Source: Pseudomonas sp. Irchel s3f7
GTDB lineage: Bacteria; Pseudomonadota; Gammaproteobacteria; Pseudomonadales; Pseudomonadaceae
DNA length: 64,000 nt
Assembly (NCBI RefSeq): GCF_900187615.1
Contig: NZ_FYDO01000007.1
Span: forward strand, 124,001 to 188,000
Reading direction: 5' to 3'
The notes under the pieces are model-generated. The model was not told where the DNA came from, made no database searches, and saw only the letters and a list, made by a program, of their open reading frames with translations. Both the position numbers and the translations under genes were made by a program. This document shows, in pieces, positions 37,197 through 44,881 of this stretch (position 1 is its first letter; every line of letters starts with the position of its first letter).

Positions 37197-37353
37197 TTGG
37201 TTATGAACATGTCGTTTTCGGCTAACCTGGCGGCGAGAGGAGTGGGCACACTGGACCCAGCTTGCTTGACGACGGTTTGGTCACCATCGCACGGCAGCTC
37301 CTCAACAGTACCCTCTGCCTCGATCCTGTCACGGCTTGATCGGGGCTTTTTTT
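37197..37353 (+). ncRNA. Candidate small RNA between the hypothetical gene and the butyrobetaine dioxygenase gene
   Basis: No plus-strand gene is near, yet a strong intrinsic terminator sits at 37317-37353. A plausible promoter (TTGGTT at 37197-37202, GCTAAC at 37221-37226) would start an RNA of about 120 bases near 37233. GAGGAG at 37237-37242 can pair with CTCCTC at 37298-37303, giving a long-range stem. The promoter is weak by eye and no known family was recognised. Confidence 0.45.
37317..37353 (+). terminator. Strong intrinsic terminator of the candidate small RNA
   Basis: Stem GCCTCGATC/GATCGGGGC (nine pairs, one G-T), 12-base loop, then seven T residues. Confidence 0.85.
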
Positions 37354-37391
37354 GTCTGTGAATCCGGGAAATGTGCGGTGTCTGGACTGGC

Positions 37392-37485
37392 GCTATCGCG
37401 GGCAAGCCACGCTTCCCACAGGATCGGGGTTACCACAAATTGGGTGAACGACGCCAAACCTGTGGGAGCTGGCCTGCCAGCGATG
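37392..37485. repeat. Two diverged REP units
   Basis: TCGCGGGCAAGCCACGCTTC and TGTGGGAGCTGGCCTGCCAG, outward-facing, between the candidate small RNA and the dioxygenase gene. Confidence 0.75.
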
Positions 37486-37499
37486 AACGATGACGCGGT

Positions 37500-38663
37500 T
37501 TATCGTTGCAACACCAGAATCCGCGACAACAACTCATCCCGGTCGACATAGCACCCCTGGAAATGCCGCGCCCCGCTGGCAGGGTCAAACGCGTTGCGCG
37601 CGTGCAAGGTGCGGCGGTTGTCGAAGCACCAGAGTTCGCCCGGGTTGAGCCGCTGCATCAACCTGAACCGGGGCTCGCGTGTCATCGCGATGAAGCGACG
37701 ATAGGCGCGATAGAGCCTGGGCATCTGCTCCACCGACGCATCGAACGGGCCGCGCAGAAAATTCGCCATGCGGATTTCCGACACCTGCCCCAAGGGATCC
37801 AGGGCGATGATCGGTGCGAGGCAGCGGTAGTCGCTGTGGCGGTCCTTGTTGCGGAACTCCACGGGTATTTCACACAGGCTTTTGAAGGCCTCCGGATCCT
37901 CGCGGCGCAACGCATCGGCGATGGCAAAACCATCGACAAAAACGCTCTCGCCACCGTCGGCGTCGTTGACCAGACAATGCAAAAACTGCAGCCCCGGTTG
38001 CAACTCCCGGGTCGGCAGATCGCTGTGCAATGGCAGGTTGAATGCGGTGTAGGCGTTGCTGTCGGCATCAGCCTTGGATTGCACGTTGAACAGCACGCCA
38101 AAATTGCTCTCGCGGATGAAGGAAATCCGTTGGGCGATCAGTTTCAACGAGCCGGGTTCAGTGGGTACGCCGCGGACTTGGGTCAGTCCGATATCACGCA
38201 CGGCCAGCAGCCATTGCAATAGCGCATCGTTGTCGGTCATCAGCGCCTGATAGTCGAAAACAGGAAGCTGCAAATCGCTGTGCCACAGTCTGGCTTTCGG
38301 CTTGCCTTCCCGGCGCTCGGCGCGGGATTCGTCGTCATAGGCATGTGCCCTCAACCAGCCGGGGTCGAAGCGGCTGAGGTGACCGTCCTGCCACTGAACG
38401 CACAGGCAACCTTCAGCATCAACGCCGGTTTCGGCGGGCATCAGGTTTTCCGCAACATCGACGATTTCCAGCACCTGTTCGCGGGTCACCGTGTACACGC
38501 AATGCGGGCACGGGCAGTTGTCCCGAAGCCATTGATGATGGAAAGGGCTGACGCGATCGTCGGCCCACTTCACCAGCACGCGATCCGCCATGGCTTGCAC
38601 GCCAGTCAGCGCGCTGATCAACGGATAAGTACGAAAGTCGGCAAACGCAGCGGCGGTATTCAT
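37500..38663 (-). CDS. Gamma-butyrobetaine dioxygenase (2-oxoglutarate/Fe(II) dependent)
   Basis: 387 residues. The N-terminal zinc-binding domain has LRDNCPCPHCV, with a later His in the LRAH segment, as in gamma-butyrobetaine hydroxylases. The catalytic TauD-type domain has the iron motif HSD in LPLHSDLPTRE, the distal His in RTLHARNAF and the 2-oxoglutarate-binding Arg nearby (GARHFQGCYVDRDEL). The enzyme hydroxylates gamma-butyrobetaine to L-carnitine, which CdhA then oxidises. Last gene of the minus-strand run starting with cdhC. The trimethyllysine dioxygenase paralogue is the main alternative; context favours butyrobetaine. Confidence 0.88.
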   Translation of the reverse strand: MNTAAAFADFRTYPLISALTGVQAMADRVLVKWADDRVSPFHHQWLRDNCPCPHCVYTVTREQVLEIVDVAENLMPAETGVDAEGCLCVQWQDGHLSRFDPGWLRAHAYDDESRAERREGKPKARLWHSDLQLPVFDYQALMTDNDALLQWLLAVRDIGLTQVRGVPTEPGSLKLIAQRISFIRESNFGVLFNVQSKADADSNAYTAFNLPLHSDLPTRELQPGLQFLHCLVNDADGGESVFVDGFAIADALRREDPEAFKSLCEIPVEFRNKDRHSDYRCLAPIIALDPLGQVSEIRMANFLRGPFDASVEQMPRLYRAYRRFIAMTREPRFRLMQRLNPGELWCFDNRRTLHARNAFDPASGARHFQGCYVDRDELLSRILVLQR

Positions 38664-38676
38664 GGCGATCTCCTTG

Positions 38677-39153
38677 TTATTTTTTTGGGGGCAATGCGAT
38701 CACTCGGCCGATGTAGGCGGGTGTGGGCAGGTCAGCCTGTTCGGCGACGATGGCTTGCAGCTTGCTCAATGACTGTTCACTGAACGGTGCCGATCTTGGT
38801 CCGGCGAGATCGACATGCAGCAGCATTTGCTCGTTGCCCGCCAGCGCCTTGTCATCTCCGACGAGGTGCAGGCTGTGATAGAGGTGCAGGCGTTTGCTGT
38901 CGTGGGCGATGATTTGCGTGTGCACTTCGACGTCGGCGTCGAGCTTCACTTCGTGCAGGTAATTGAGGTGCAGTTCGAGGGTGAACAGTGAGTTGCCGCT
39001 GGCTTCGCGGCTGTTGCTGTCGAGGCCAAGGCGATCCATCAGGGCGTCGGTGGCGTAGCTGAAAATCAGCAGGTAGAAAGCGTCGCGCAGGTGGCCGTTG
39101 TAGTCGACCCAGTCGGGGATGATTCGGGTTTGGTAGGTGGTCAATGCAGGCAT
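38677..39153 (-). CDS. cdhB: Hot-dog thioesterase of carnitine catabolism (betainyl-CoA thioesterase)
   Basis: 158 residues of the 4-hydroxybenzoyl-CoA thioesterase type: IPDWVDYNGHLRDAFYLLIFSYATDALMD contains the Asp-x-x-G-H active-site turn. In the Pseudomonas carnitine route CdhC makes betainyl-CoA, and this thioesterase releases glycine betaine. In-frame sequence upstream of the chosen ATG is REP-derived and not coding. It lies between cdhA and the butyrobetaine dioxygenase gene on the same strand. Symbol by synteny with P. aeruginosa. Confidence 0.82.
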   Translation of the reverse strand: MPALTTYQTRIIPDWVDYNGHLRDAFYLLIFSYATDALMDRLGLDSNSREASGNSLFTLELHLNYLHEVKLDADVEVHTQIIAHDSKRLHLYHSLHLVGDDKALAGNEQMLLHVDLAGPRSAPFSEQSLSKLQAIVAEQADLPTPAYIGRVIALPPKK

Positions 39154-39181
39154 GTCATCAAATCCTGAAATCACGAAAACC

Positions 39182-39273
39182 TGTAGGAGCCGGCTTGCTG
39201 GCGATTGCGATGTTCGCAGCGCCGAAGGGTCGGAGGATGCGCCGGCCTCATCGCTGGCAAGCCAGCTCCTACA
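39182..39273. repeat. REPIN between cdhA and cdhB
   Basis: Inverted pair starting TGTAGGAGCCGGCTTGCTGG and ending GCCAGCTCCTACA, inside the probable carnitine operon. Confidence 0.9.
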
Positions 39274-39283
39274 ACGGGTACGG

Positions 39284-40249
39284 TTATTCGGCAAATGCCA
39301 TCCCATGCTTCTCTTTGGTGGTCTTCACCGCCTCCAACACCGCGAGCAGGCAGTCATCACGATAGCGTTCCAGCGCCGAAATGCTGTGCTTACCCAGTTG
39401 ATCGCTGGTGCCATCGACCACATCGTCGATCAGTTTGTCCGTCAGCTCCGGTGCGGGCAGATAGGTCCACGGCAGCTGCAATGCCGGACCGAACTGTGCC
39501 ATGAAGTGGCGCATGCCTGCGTCGCCGCCGGCCAGAGTGTAGGTCAGGAACGTGCCCATGAACGACCAGCGCAAACCGGCGCCAAAACGGATCGCGTCGT
39601 CGATTTCACCCGTGGTTGCCACGCCGTCGTTGACCAGGTGTAAGGCCTCGCGCCACAACGCTTCGAGCAGACGATCGGCGATGAACCCTGGCACTTCCTT
39701 GCGCACGTGCAGCGGGCGCATGCCCAGGGATTCGTAGACTTTCATGGCCGCTTGCACCGCTTCAGGTGCGGTGTTTTTACCGCCGACCACTTCAACCAGC
39801 GGCAGCAGGTAAACCGGGTTGAACGGGTGGCCGACCACGCAGCGTTCCGGGTGTGTCGAACTCTCGTAGAACTCACTCGGCAACAGGCCCGAAGTGCTGG
39901 AGCCGATCAGCGCATTGGGTTTGGCCGCCGCGCTGATTTTGCTGTGCAGTTCCAGTTTCAGTTCAAGGCGTTCCGGGGCGCTTTCCTGAATGAAGTCTGC
40001 GTCGCGAACGCACTCTTCGATGGTGGCGACGAAGCGCAAGCGATCCTGTGAGGCTCCGGGTGCCAGGCCTTGTTTCTCCAGCGCGCCCCAGGCATTGGCG
40101 ACACGTTTGCGCAGCGCCGCTTCGGCACCGGGCGCCGGGTCCCAGGCCACCACATCCAGGCCATGGGCGAGGGCGCGGGACACCCAGCCGCTGCCGATGA
40201 CACCACTGCCCAGCGCGGCGAAGGTTTTGATTTCGGTGATGAAGGTCAT
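39284..40249 (-). CDS. cdhA: L-carnitine dehydrogenase
   Basis: Oxidises L-carnitine to 3-dehydrocarnitine with NAD+. 321 residues, the length of the characterised Pseudomonas enzyme. The NAD motif is [29 protein letters not shown]. The 3-hydroxyacyl-CoA dehydrogenase fold is seen in [15 protein letters not shown] and [17 protein letters not shown] segments. AGGAA precedes two nearby ATGs; the second, at 40249, has proper spacing. It lies between cdhC and cdhB. Confidence 0.94.
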   Translation of the reverse strand: MTFITEIKTFAALGSGVIGSGWVSRALAHGLDVVAWDPAPGAEAALRKRVANAWGALEKQGLAPGASQDRLRFVATIEECVRDADFIQESAPERLELKLELHSKISAAAKPNALIGSSTSGLLPSEFYESSTHPERCVVGHPFNPVYLLPLVEVVGGKNTAPEAVQAAMKVYESLGMRPLHVRKEVPGFIADRLLEALWREALHLVNDGVATTGEIDDAIRFGAGLRWSFMGTFLTYTLAGGDAGMRHFMAQFGPALQLPWTYLPAPELTDKLIDDVVDGTSDQLGKHSISALERYRDDCLLAVLEAVKTTKEKHGMAFAE

Positions 40250-40278
40250 GGTCATTTCCTGAAAATTTCGGTGTTCGA

Positions 40279-40370
40279 TGTAGGAGCCGGCTTGCTGGCG
40301 AAGACGGTATTCCCGTCACGGAAAATGTGGCGGATGTACTGGCCTCATCGCCAGCAAGCCGGCTCCTACA
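40279..40370. repeat. REPIN between cdhC and cdhA
   Basis: Inverted pair starting TGTAGGAGCCGGCTTGCTGG and ending GCCGGCTCCTACA. Confidence 0.9.
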
Positions 40371-40382
40371 GGGGAGTAGGGG

Positions 40383-41270
40383 TTAGCCGCGTTGGGTCAG
40401 GCCCATTTTCTTGCGGCCTTCAGCCGGGGTCAGGACGCGGGCGCCGAGGCGGCTGAGGATTTCGGTGGCGCGCTCGACCAATTGGCCGTTGGTCGCCAAC
40501 ACACCCTTGTCCAGCCACAGGTTGTCTTCCAGACCGACCCGCACGTTGCCGCCCAGCAGCACCGCTTGCGCCGCCATCGGCATCTGCATGCGACCGATGC
40601 CGAAACCCGCCCACACCGCATCGGCGGGCAAGTTGTCGACCATGGCCTTCATGGTGGTGGTGTCCGCCGGCGCGCCCCACGGAATGCCCAGGCACAGCTG
40701 AAACAGCGGGTTGTCGAGCAGGCCTTCCTTGATCATCTGTTTGGCGAACCACAGGTGACCGGTGTCGAAGATTTCCAGCTCGGCTTTTACGCCCAGCTCT
40801 TGAATGCGTTTGGCGCCAGCCCGCAGTTGCGCCGGGGTGGACACGTAAATGGTGTCGCCATCGCCGAAGTTCAGGGTGCCGCAGTCGAGGGTGCAGATTT
40901 CCGGCAGCAGTTCTTCGACGTGGGCCAAGCGGGTGAGCGGGCCGACCAGGTCGGTGTTCGGACCGAATTCCATCGGGTTCTCGCCAGCACCGATTTCCAG
41001 GTCGCCGCCCATGCCGGCGGTCAGGTTGACGATGATGTCCACGTCCGCCTCGCGGATACGCTCCATCACTTCGCGGTACAGCGCCACATCACGACTGAAC
41101 TTGCCGGTTTGCGGGTCGCGAACGTGGCAGTGCACCACGGTGGCGCCGGCCTTCGCGGCTTCCACGGCAGCGGCGGCGATCTGTTTCGGGGTGACCGGCA
41201 CATGTGGGCTTCTGGCGGTCGTGTCGCCAGCACCGGTGAGTGCGCAGGTGATGATGACGTCGTGGTTCAT
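40383..41270 (-). CDS. cdhC: 3-Dehydrocarnitine cleavage enzyme, BKACE family
   Basis: 295 residues of the beta-keto acid cleavage enzyme family (formerly DUF849). The zinc-binding HCH in [12 protein letters not shown] is present, with an early [21 protein letters not shown] and later [16 protein letters not shown]. It swaps 3-dehydrocarnitine with acetyl-CoA to give betainyl-CoA and acetoacetate. Follows caiX and precedes cdhA on the minus strand, so the operon is probably caiX-cdhC-cdhA-cdhB-dioxygenase. Confidence 0.93.
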   Translation of the reverse strand: MNHDVIITCALTGAGDTTARSPHVPVTPKQIAAAAVEAAKAGATVVHCHVRDPQTGKFSRDVALYREVMERIREADVDIIVNLTAGMGGDLEIGAGENPMEFGPNTDLVGPLTRLAHVEELLPEICTLDCGTLNFGDGDTIYVSTPAQLRAGAKRIQELGVKAELEIFDTGHLWFAKQMIKEGLLDNPLFQLCLGIPWGAPADTTTMKAMVDNLPADAVWAGFGIGRMQMPMAAQAVLLGGNVRVGLEDNLWLDKGVLATNGQLVERATEILSRLGARVLTPAEGRKKMGLTQRG

Positions 41271-41344
41271 TTGGCGGTTTCCTTCAGGCGTGTGGGGCCC
41301 GTTCGCAGCCCGGTCGGGCTGCGAATCGGTGATTCAATCAGGGT

Positions 41345-42289
41345 TTATTTGCTGGTCAGTTTCAGGTTTTCCGCAGCCGGTTTGCCGTCGAAGGTGGTGA
41401 CGCCTTCGAGCCAGCGTTGCTTGTCCTGCGGGTGATCCTTGAGCCATTGCCTGGCCGACTCGAAGGCGTCCTTGTGATCGAGCAGCGGCTGCATCATCCG
41501 GCTCTCGTCTTCGGCGGTGTAGGTCAGGTTGCTCAGCAGGCGGCCGATGTTCGGGCACTGCTCGGCGTACTTCGGCGCGGTGACGGTCCAGACCGTGGCC
41601 ATGCCTTCGTTCGGGCCGAGGGCGTCTTCACTGCCGGTGAGGTACGTCATTTGCACGTTGACGTTCATCGGGTGCGGTGCCCAGCCGAAGAACACCACGG
41701 CTTCGTTGCGGCGCACGGCGCGGTCCACGGCGGCGAGCATGCCGGCTTCGCTGGATTCGACCAGCTGGAATTTGCCGAGGCCGAACTGGTTCTTCGCGAT
41801 CATTGCCTTGATCTGGGTATTGGCGCCCGAGCCAGGTTCGATACCGTAGATCTTGCCGCCCAGTTCTTTTTCGAACTTGGCGATATCGGCGAAGGTTTTC
41901 AGGCCCTTGTCGGCAAGGTAGGTCGGTACGGCGAGGGTGGCGCGGGCGTCTTTGAGGCTTGGGGCTTCAAGCACCTTGACCTGGTTGGCGTCGACGAACG
42001 GGGTGATGGTCTGGGTCATCAGCGGGTTCCAGTAACCCAGGAACAGGTCCAGACGCTGGTCGCGGATCCCGGCGAAGATGATTTGCTGGGAGGCGCTGGT
42101 TTGTTTGGTGTTATAGCCGAGGCCATCGAGCAATACCTGGGTCATCGCGCTGGTCGCGATCACGTCGGTCCAGTTCACTACACCCATGCGCACGTTCTGG
42201 CACGCGGCGGGTTCGGCGGCCATGACACTGGCGCTCAGAAAAGCGGTACCACTGAGTGCAAGAACACAGCTGCTGATCAGTCGTTTCAT
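41345..42289 (-). CDS. caiX: Carnitine-binding periplasmic protein CaiX
   Basis: 314 residues with a signal peptide (MKRLISSCVLALSGTAFLSA, cleaved near SVMAAEPA). Mature protein parallels CbcX: VRMGVVNWTDVIATSAMTQVLLDGLGY, FLGYWNPLMT and VVFFGWAPHPMN, with aromatic residues of a quaternary-amine cage. No permease or ATPase genes adjoin it; in P. aeruginosa CaiX works with CbcWV, encoded here 10 kb away. GAGGAACC precedes the chosen ATG, whereas 75 upstream in-frame codons overlap the regulatory repeats and are not coding. First gene of the carnitine operon. Confidence 0.92.
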   Translation of the reverse strand: MKRLISSCVLALSGTAFLSASVMAAEPAACQNVRMGVVNWTDVIATSAMTQVLLDGLGYNTKQTSASQQIIFAGIRDQRLDLFLGYWNPLMTQTITPFVDANQVKVLEAPSLKDARATLAVPTYLADKGLKTFADIAKFEKELGGKIYGIEPGSGANTQIKAMIAKNQFGLGKFQLVESSEAGMLAAVDRAVRRNEAVVFFGWAPHPMNVNVQMTYLTGSEDALGPNEGMATVWTVTAPKYAEQCPNIGRLLSNLTYTAEDESRMMQPLLDHKDAFESARQWLKDHPQDKQRWLEGVTTFDGKPAAENLKLTSK

Positions 42290-42379
42290 TCTCAGGTTCC
42301 TCGGCAGTTCGTTTATTGTGAGTTCCGGTGTCTGATGCGCCGGTGATGACACGTTACGCAGCAAATCAGCCGTGAAAGC

Positions 42380-42414
42380 GCACTGCGGCGACCAGCACTT
42401 GCACTGCGGCGACC
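42380..42414. promoter_or_regulatory. Perfect 14-bp direct repeat, 21-bp period, between caiX and cdhR (CdhR-site candidate)
   Basis: GCACTGCGGCGACC occurs at 42380-42393 and again at 42401-42414. The exact two-turn spacing in the divergent control region is what an AraC-family dimer would need. Read on the other strand each copy starts GGTCGC, as do other candidate sites in this window. Confidence 0.72.
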
Positions 42415-42466
42415 TACGCTCTTGAATGCCGCGGGCAAGTGGCGTATCAACATCCCTACTGCCCGC

Positions 42467-42496
42467 CCTCTTGTTACCTGGCCTCTTGTTACCTGC
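42467..42496. repeat. Tandem 15-bp duplication before cdhR
   Basis: CCTCTTGTTACCTG plus one base, twice in a row, ending 16 bases before the cdhR start. Probably a slippage duplication in the leader. Confidence 0.7.
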
Positions 42497-42512
42497 TAAG
42501 CGAGTGCGCTCC

Positions 42513-43457
42513 ATGTCCCAGGATTTCTACTTCTTGTTGATGCCGGGCTTCTCGGCCATTGGCTTTATTTCGGCCATCGAGCCGCTGCGGGTCGCCAATC
42601 GCTTTCGCGGCGAGCTCTATCGCTGGCATGTGTTGAGTGCAGACGGCGGCGCGGTGCTGGCCAGTAACGGGATGTCGGTCAACGCCGATGCGGCGCTGGA
42701 GCCGTTGAAGAAAGGGGCGACGCTGCTGGTGGTCGCCGGGTTCGAACCGCTGAAGTTCGCGACCCCGGCGCTGGAGCATTGGCTGCGGCGGCTGGACAAC
42801 GAAGGTGTAACCCTCGGCGCCATCGACACCGGCAGCTTCATCCTCGCCGAGGCGGGTCTGCTCGACGGGCATCGCCTGACCCTGCACTGGGAAGCCATCG
42901 ACGCGTTCAAGGAATCTTATCCGCAGCTCAGCGTCACCCAGGAGCTGTTCGAAATCGACCGTCGGCGCATCACCTCTGCCGGTGGTACCGCTTCCATCGA
43001 TTTGATGTTGGATTTGATCGCCCAGGCCCACGGTGCGGAACTGGCGATCCAGGTCAGTGAACAGTTCGTGCTCGGCCGTATTCGCCCGCGCAAGGACCAC
43101 CAGCGCATGGAAGTCGCCACACGTTATGGCATCAGAAACAAGAAACTGGTGCAGGTGATCGGCGAGATGGAGCAGCACAGCGAACCGCCGCTGAGTACGC
43201 TGGAATTGGCGGAATCGATCAAGGTGACGCGGCGACAGCTGGAGCGATTGTTTCGGTTGCACCTGAACGACACACCGAGCAATTTCTACCTGCGGTTACG
43301 CCTGGAAAAGGCGCGGCAGTTGCTGCGTCAGACCGACATGAGTGTGCTGGAAGTGAGCATTGCCTGTGGCTTTGAATCGCCGTCGTATTTCACCCGCAGT
43401 TATCGGGCGAAGTATGAGCGCTGTCCACGGGAAGATCGGCGTACCGCAAAAGCATGA
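42513..43457 (+). CDS. cdhR: CdhR, AraC-family regulator of carnitine catabolism
   Basis: 314 residues: GATase1-like sensor domain (MSQDFYFLLMPGFSAIGFISAIEPLRVANRF onward), then an AraC DNA-binding domain (LELAESIKVTRRQLERLFRLHL and MSVLEVSIACGFESPSYFTRSYRAKY). Divergent from caiX, with the candidate operator between. In P. aeruginosa CdhR activates caiX-cdhCAB in response to carnitine. The 29 in-frame codons upstream run through the tandem duplication and are not family-like; the ribosome site at the chosen ATG is weak (GCGAG). Confidence 0.92.
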   Translation: MSQDFYFLLMPGFSAIGFISAIEPLRVANRFRGELYRWHVLSADGGAVLASNGMSVNADAALEPLKKGATLLVVAGFEPLKFATPALEHWLRRLDNEGVTLGAIDTGSFILAEAGLLDGHRLTLHWEAIDAFKESYPQLSVTQELFEIDRRRITSAGGTASIDLMLDLIAQAHGAELAIQVSEQFVLGRIRPRKDHQRMEVATRYGIRNKKLVQVIGEMEQHSEPPLSTLELAESIKVTRRQLERLFRLHLNDTPSNFYLRLRLEKARQLLRQTDMSVLEVSIACGFESPSYFTRSYRAKYERCPREDRRTAKA

Positions 43458-43471
43458 TCAATTGAGAGCCC

Positions 43472-43554
43472 TGTAGGAGCTGGCTTGCCAGCGATGGCAT
43501 TCTCAAGATCACCACGATGCCCATGGCCTCATCGCCAGCAAGCCGGCTCCTACA
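43472..43554. repeat. REPIN after cdhR
   Basis: Inverted pair from TGTAGGAGCTGGCTTGCCAG to GCCGGCTCCTACA. Confidence 0.9.
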
Positions 43555-43565
43555 GGGCGGTGTTT

Positions 43566-43982
43566 TTACTTTTTCATCAGTGCAGAGCAGGCTGCTTTGT
43601 AAGCCTCATGCTGATACTTGTTCAGCGTCCCCGGCAGCTCGAAGTTGTGCTTTTTGGCCTGGGCATTGATCGTCTGCGGCGACAGCAACGTCACCTCACA
43701 ATTTTCCAGCAACTGGAAAACCCCTTCGATCTTGAACGTCGTCGGCCCGCCCGCGAACTCGCCTTTCTTGCTGCGCTTCTTGATCACAATACGATCAACG
43801 GAGTTCTCACGCACAAACGACGCAACCTGAGCCGCAAACACTTTGACGTTGGCGGCCTCGTCGTCATCGTCCAGGGCAATTTTCTTGGTGTTGAGGGCGA
43901 CGTGACTCAGGGCCGTACCGTCGAGGGATGCTACGGCGATGATCGCTTCGCTGCCTTTGATTTCGATGCCGCAGACTTTCAT
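43566..43982 (-). CDS. DUF3010-family protein
   Basis: 138 residues, soluble, no signal peptide. It opens MKVCGIEIKGSEAIIAVASLDG, a pattern like the first strand pair of an RNase H-like fold, and contains RIVIKKRSKKGEFAGGPTTFKIEGVFQLLENCEVTLLSP. This agrees with DUF3010, a gamma-proteobacterial family of unknown function; I assign it from memory of its N-terminus and length. The next gene on the same strand is a small helix-turn-helix protein. Confidence 0.7.
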   Translation of the reverse strand: MKVCGIEIKGSEAIIAVASLDGTALSHVALNTKKIALDDDDEAANVKVFAAQVASFVRENSVDRIVIKKRSKKGEFAGGPTTFKIEGVFQLLENCEVTLLSPQTINAQAKKHNFELPGTLNKYQHEAYKAACSALMKK

Positions 43983-44015
43983 GTCGAATCCTTTTACTGG
44001 CTGATGGCGTGCAGC

Positions 44016-44237
44016 TTACAGCTCAAGTTGACTGGCGGTGATGCCAAACGCCGCGGCGATTTTTTCGCGTGTGGCTTTGCGGGGCTTGGCGACTGTTTCC
44101 TGTTGGGCGAAGGCCGGTTGAGAAATGCCCATGCGTTTGGCTACTTCATCTTGGGTAAGGTTCAAGTGTTCTCGCCAGGCGCGTACCGGTAGAGCTCCGT
44201 CAACAATGCGGCTGACAACTTCGTGAGGGATCATCAT
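44016..44237 (-). CDS. Small XRE-type helix-turn-helix protein, antitoxin-like
   Basis: 73 residues. Helix-turn-helix region LTQDEVAKRMGISQPAFAQQE followed by TREKIAAAFGITASQLEL, the pattern of HigA/HipB-type antitoxins and short XRE repressors. The ATG chosen (first of a tandem ATG pair) has AAAGG about nine bases upstream. No RelE/HigB-type toxin reading frame is next to it, so it may be an orphan antitoxin or a simple repressor. Confidence 0.72.
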   Translation of the reverse strand: MMIPHEVVSRIVDGALPVRAWREHLNLTQDEVAKRMGISQPAFAQQETVAKPRKATREKIAAAFGITASQLEL

Positions 44238-44255
44238 GTTTTCCATCCTTTGTAT

Positions 44256-44657
44256 TTACTCCTGCCCAATCGACTCCAAAAACTCCGACCGCTCGTCACT
44301 CATTCGCGCCACGCAATCGTTCTGCGCAATGGTGAATGCTTTGCTGCCGGCCGTGGCGGGAAAGGCTTCTACGGCGCAATCGGCATCGCGGGTTTTCAGC
44401 CATTGGGCCTGGGCGGTCTTGATCCTGGCGGTGATGTCGGTCAGTTGCGACGGGTTCTTGCCGTAGAGCGACTGCATGCGCTCGTTCAGGCTTTTGAGGT
44501 TTTCGCTCAGCAGGTCTTCGGCGGTGGTTTTGCTGAAGACCGAGCATTCCAGGGTCTGGATGTCGTTTTCGACTTTGTCGCAGGGGTTGTCGTCGGACTC
44601 CTCCGCTGCGTGTACGCCGGTCGCAATCAGTGCCAAAGCCAGGAAGATGGATTTCAT
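44256..44657 (-). CDS. LprI-type (DUF1311) secreted protein
   Basis: 133 residues with a signal peptide (MKSIFLALALIATGVHAAEE). The mature part has four cysteines and the pattern CSVFSKTTAEDLLSENLKSLNERMQSLY...IKTAQAQWLKTRDADC, the LprI/DUF1311 signature found in lysozyme-inhibitor-like periplasmic proteins. Probably periplasmic; inhibitor activity is not shown for this member. In-frame sequence upstream of the chosen ATG overlaps the dipeptidase promoter. Confidence 0.78.
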   Translation of the reverse strand: MKSIFLALALIATGVHAAEESDDNPCDKVENDIQTLECSVFSKTTAEDLLSENLKSLNERMQSLYGKNPSQLTDITARIKTAQAQWLKTRDADCAVEAFPATAGSKAFTIAQNDCVARMSDERSEFLESIGQE

Positions 44658-44720
44658 TGAGGTCGCCGCTCTATTCCAGTGATGCGACGAATTCTGGCTC
44701 AAGCGGACGGCCTTGAACAG

Positions 44721-44761
44721 GTCGCGGATTGTGCCTGGCGACGCCCCTTTGTCGCGGATTG
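44721..44761. promoter_or_regulatory. Direct repeat upstream of the dgc operon (GbdR-site candidate)
   Basis: GTCGCGGATTG occurs identically at 44721-44731 and 44751-44761, 30 bases apart (about three helical turns), 121-161 bases before the dipeptidase gene. GGCGAC between them is an inverted partial copy. Confidence 0.55.
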
Positions 44762-44881
44762 ACGCTTTCGGCAATTCCCCTGTCGTTTTTGCACCCGGCT
44801 GCCCCGGTGCGCAGGCATATGCTGGCCCCAAAGCGCCGGCAGACGATTCGGCGCATGAATCGCTAATAAGGGGACAGCCTG

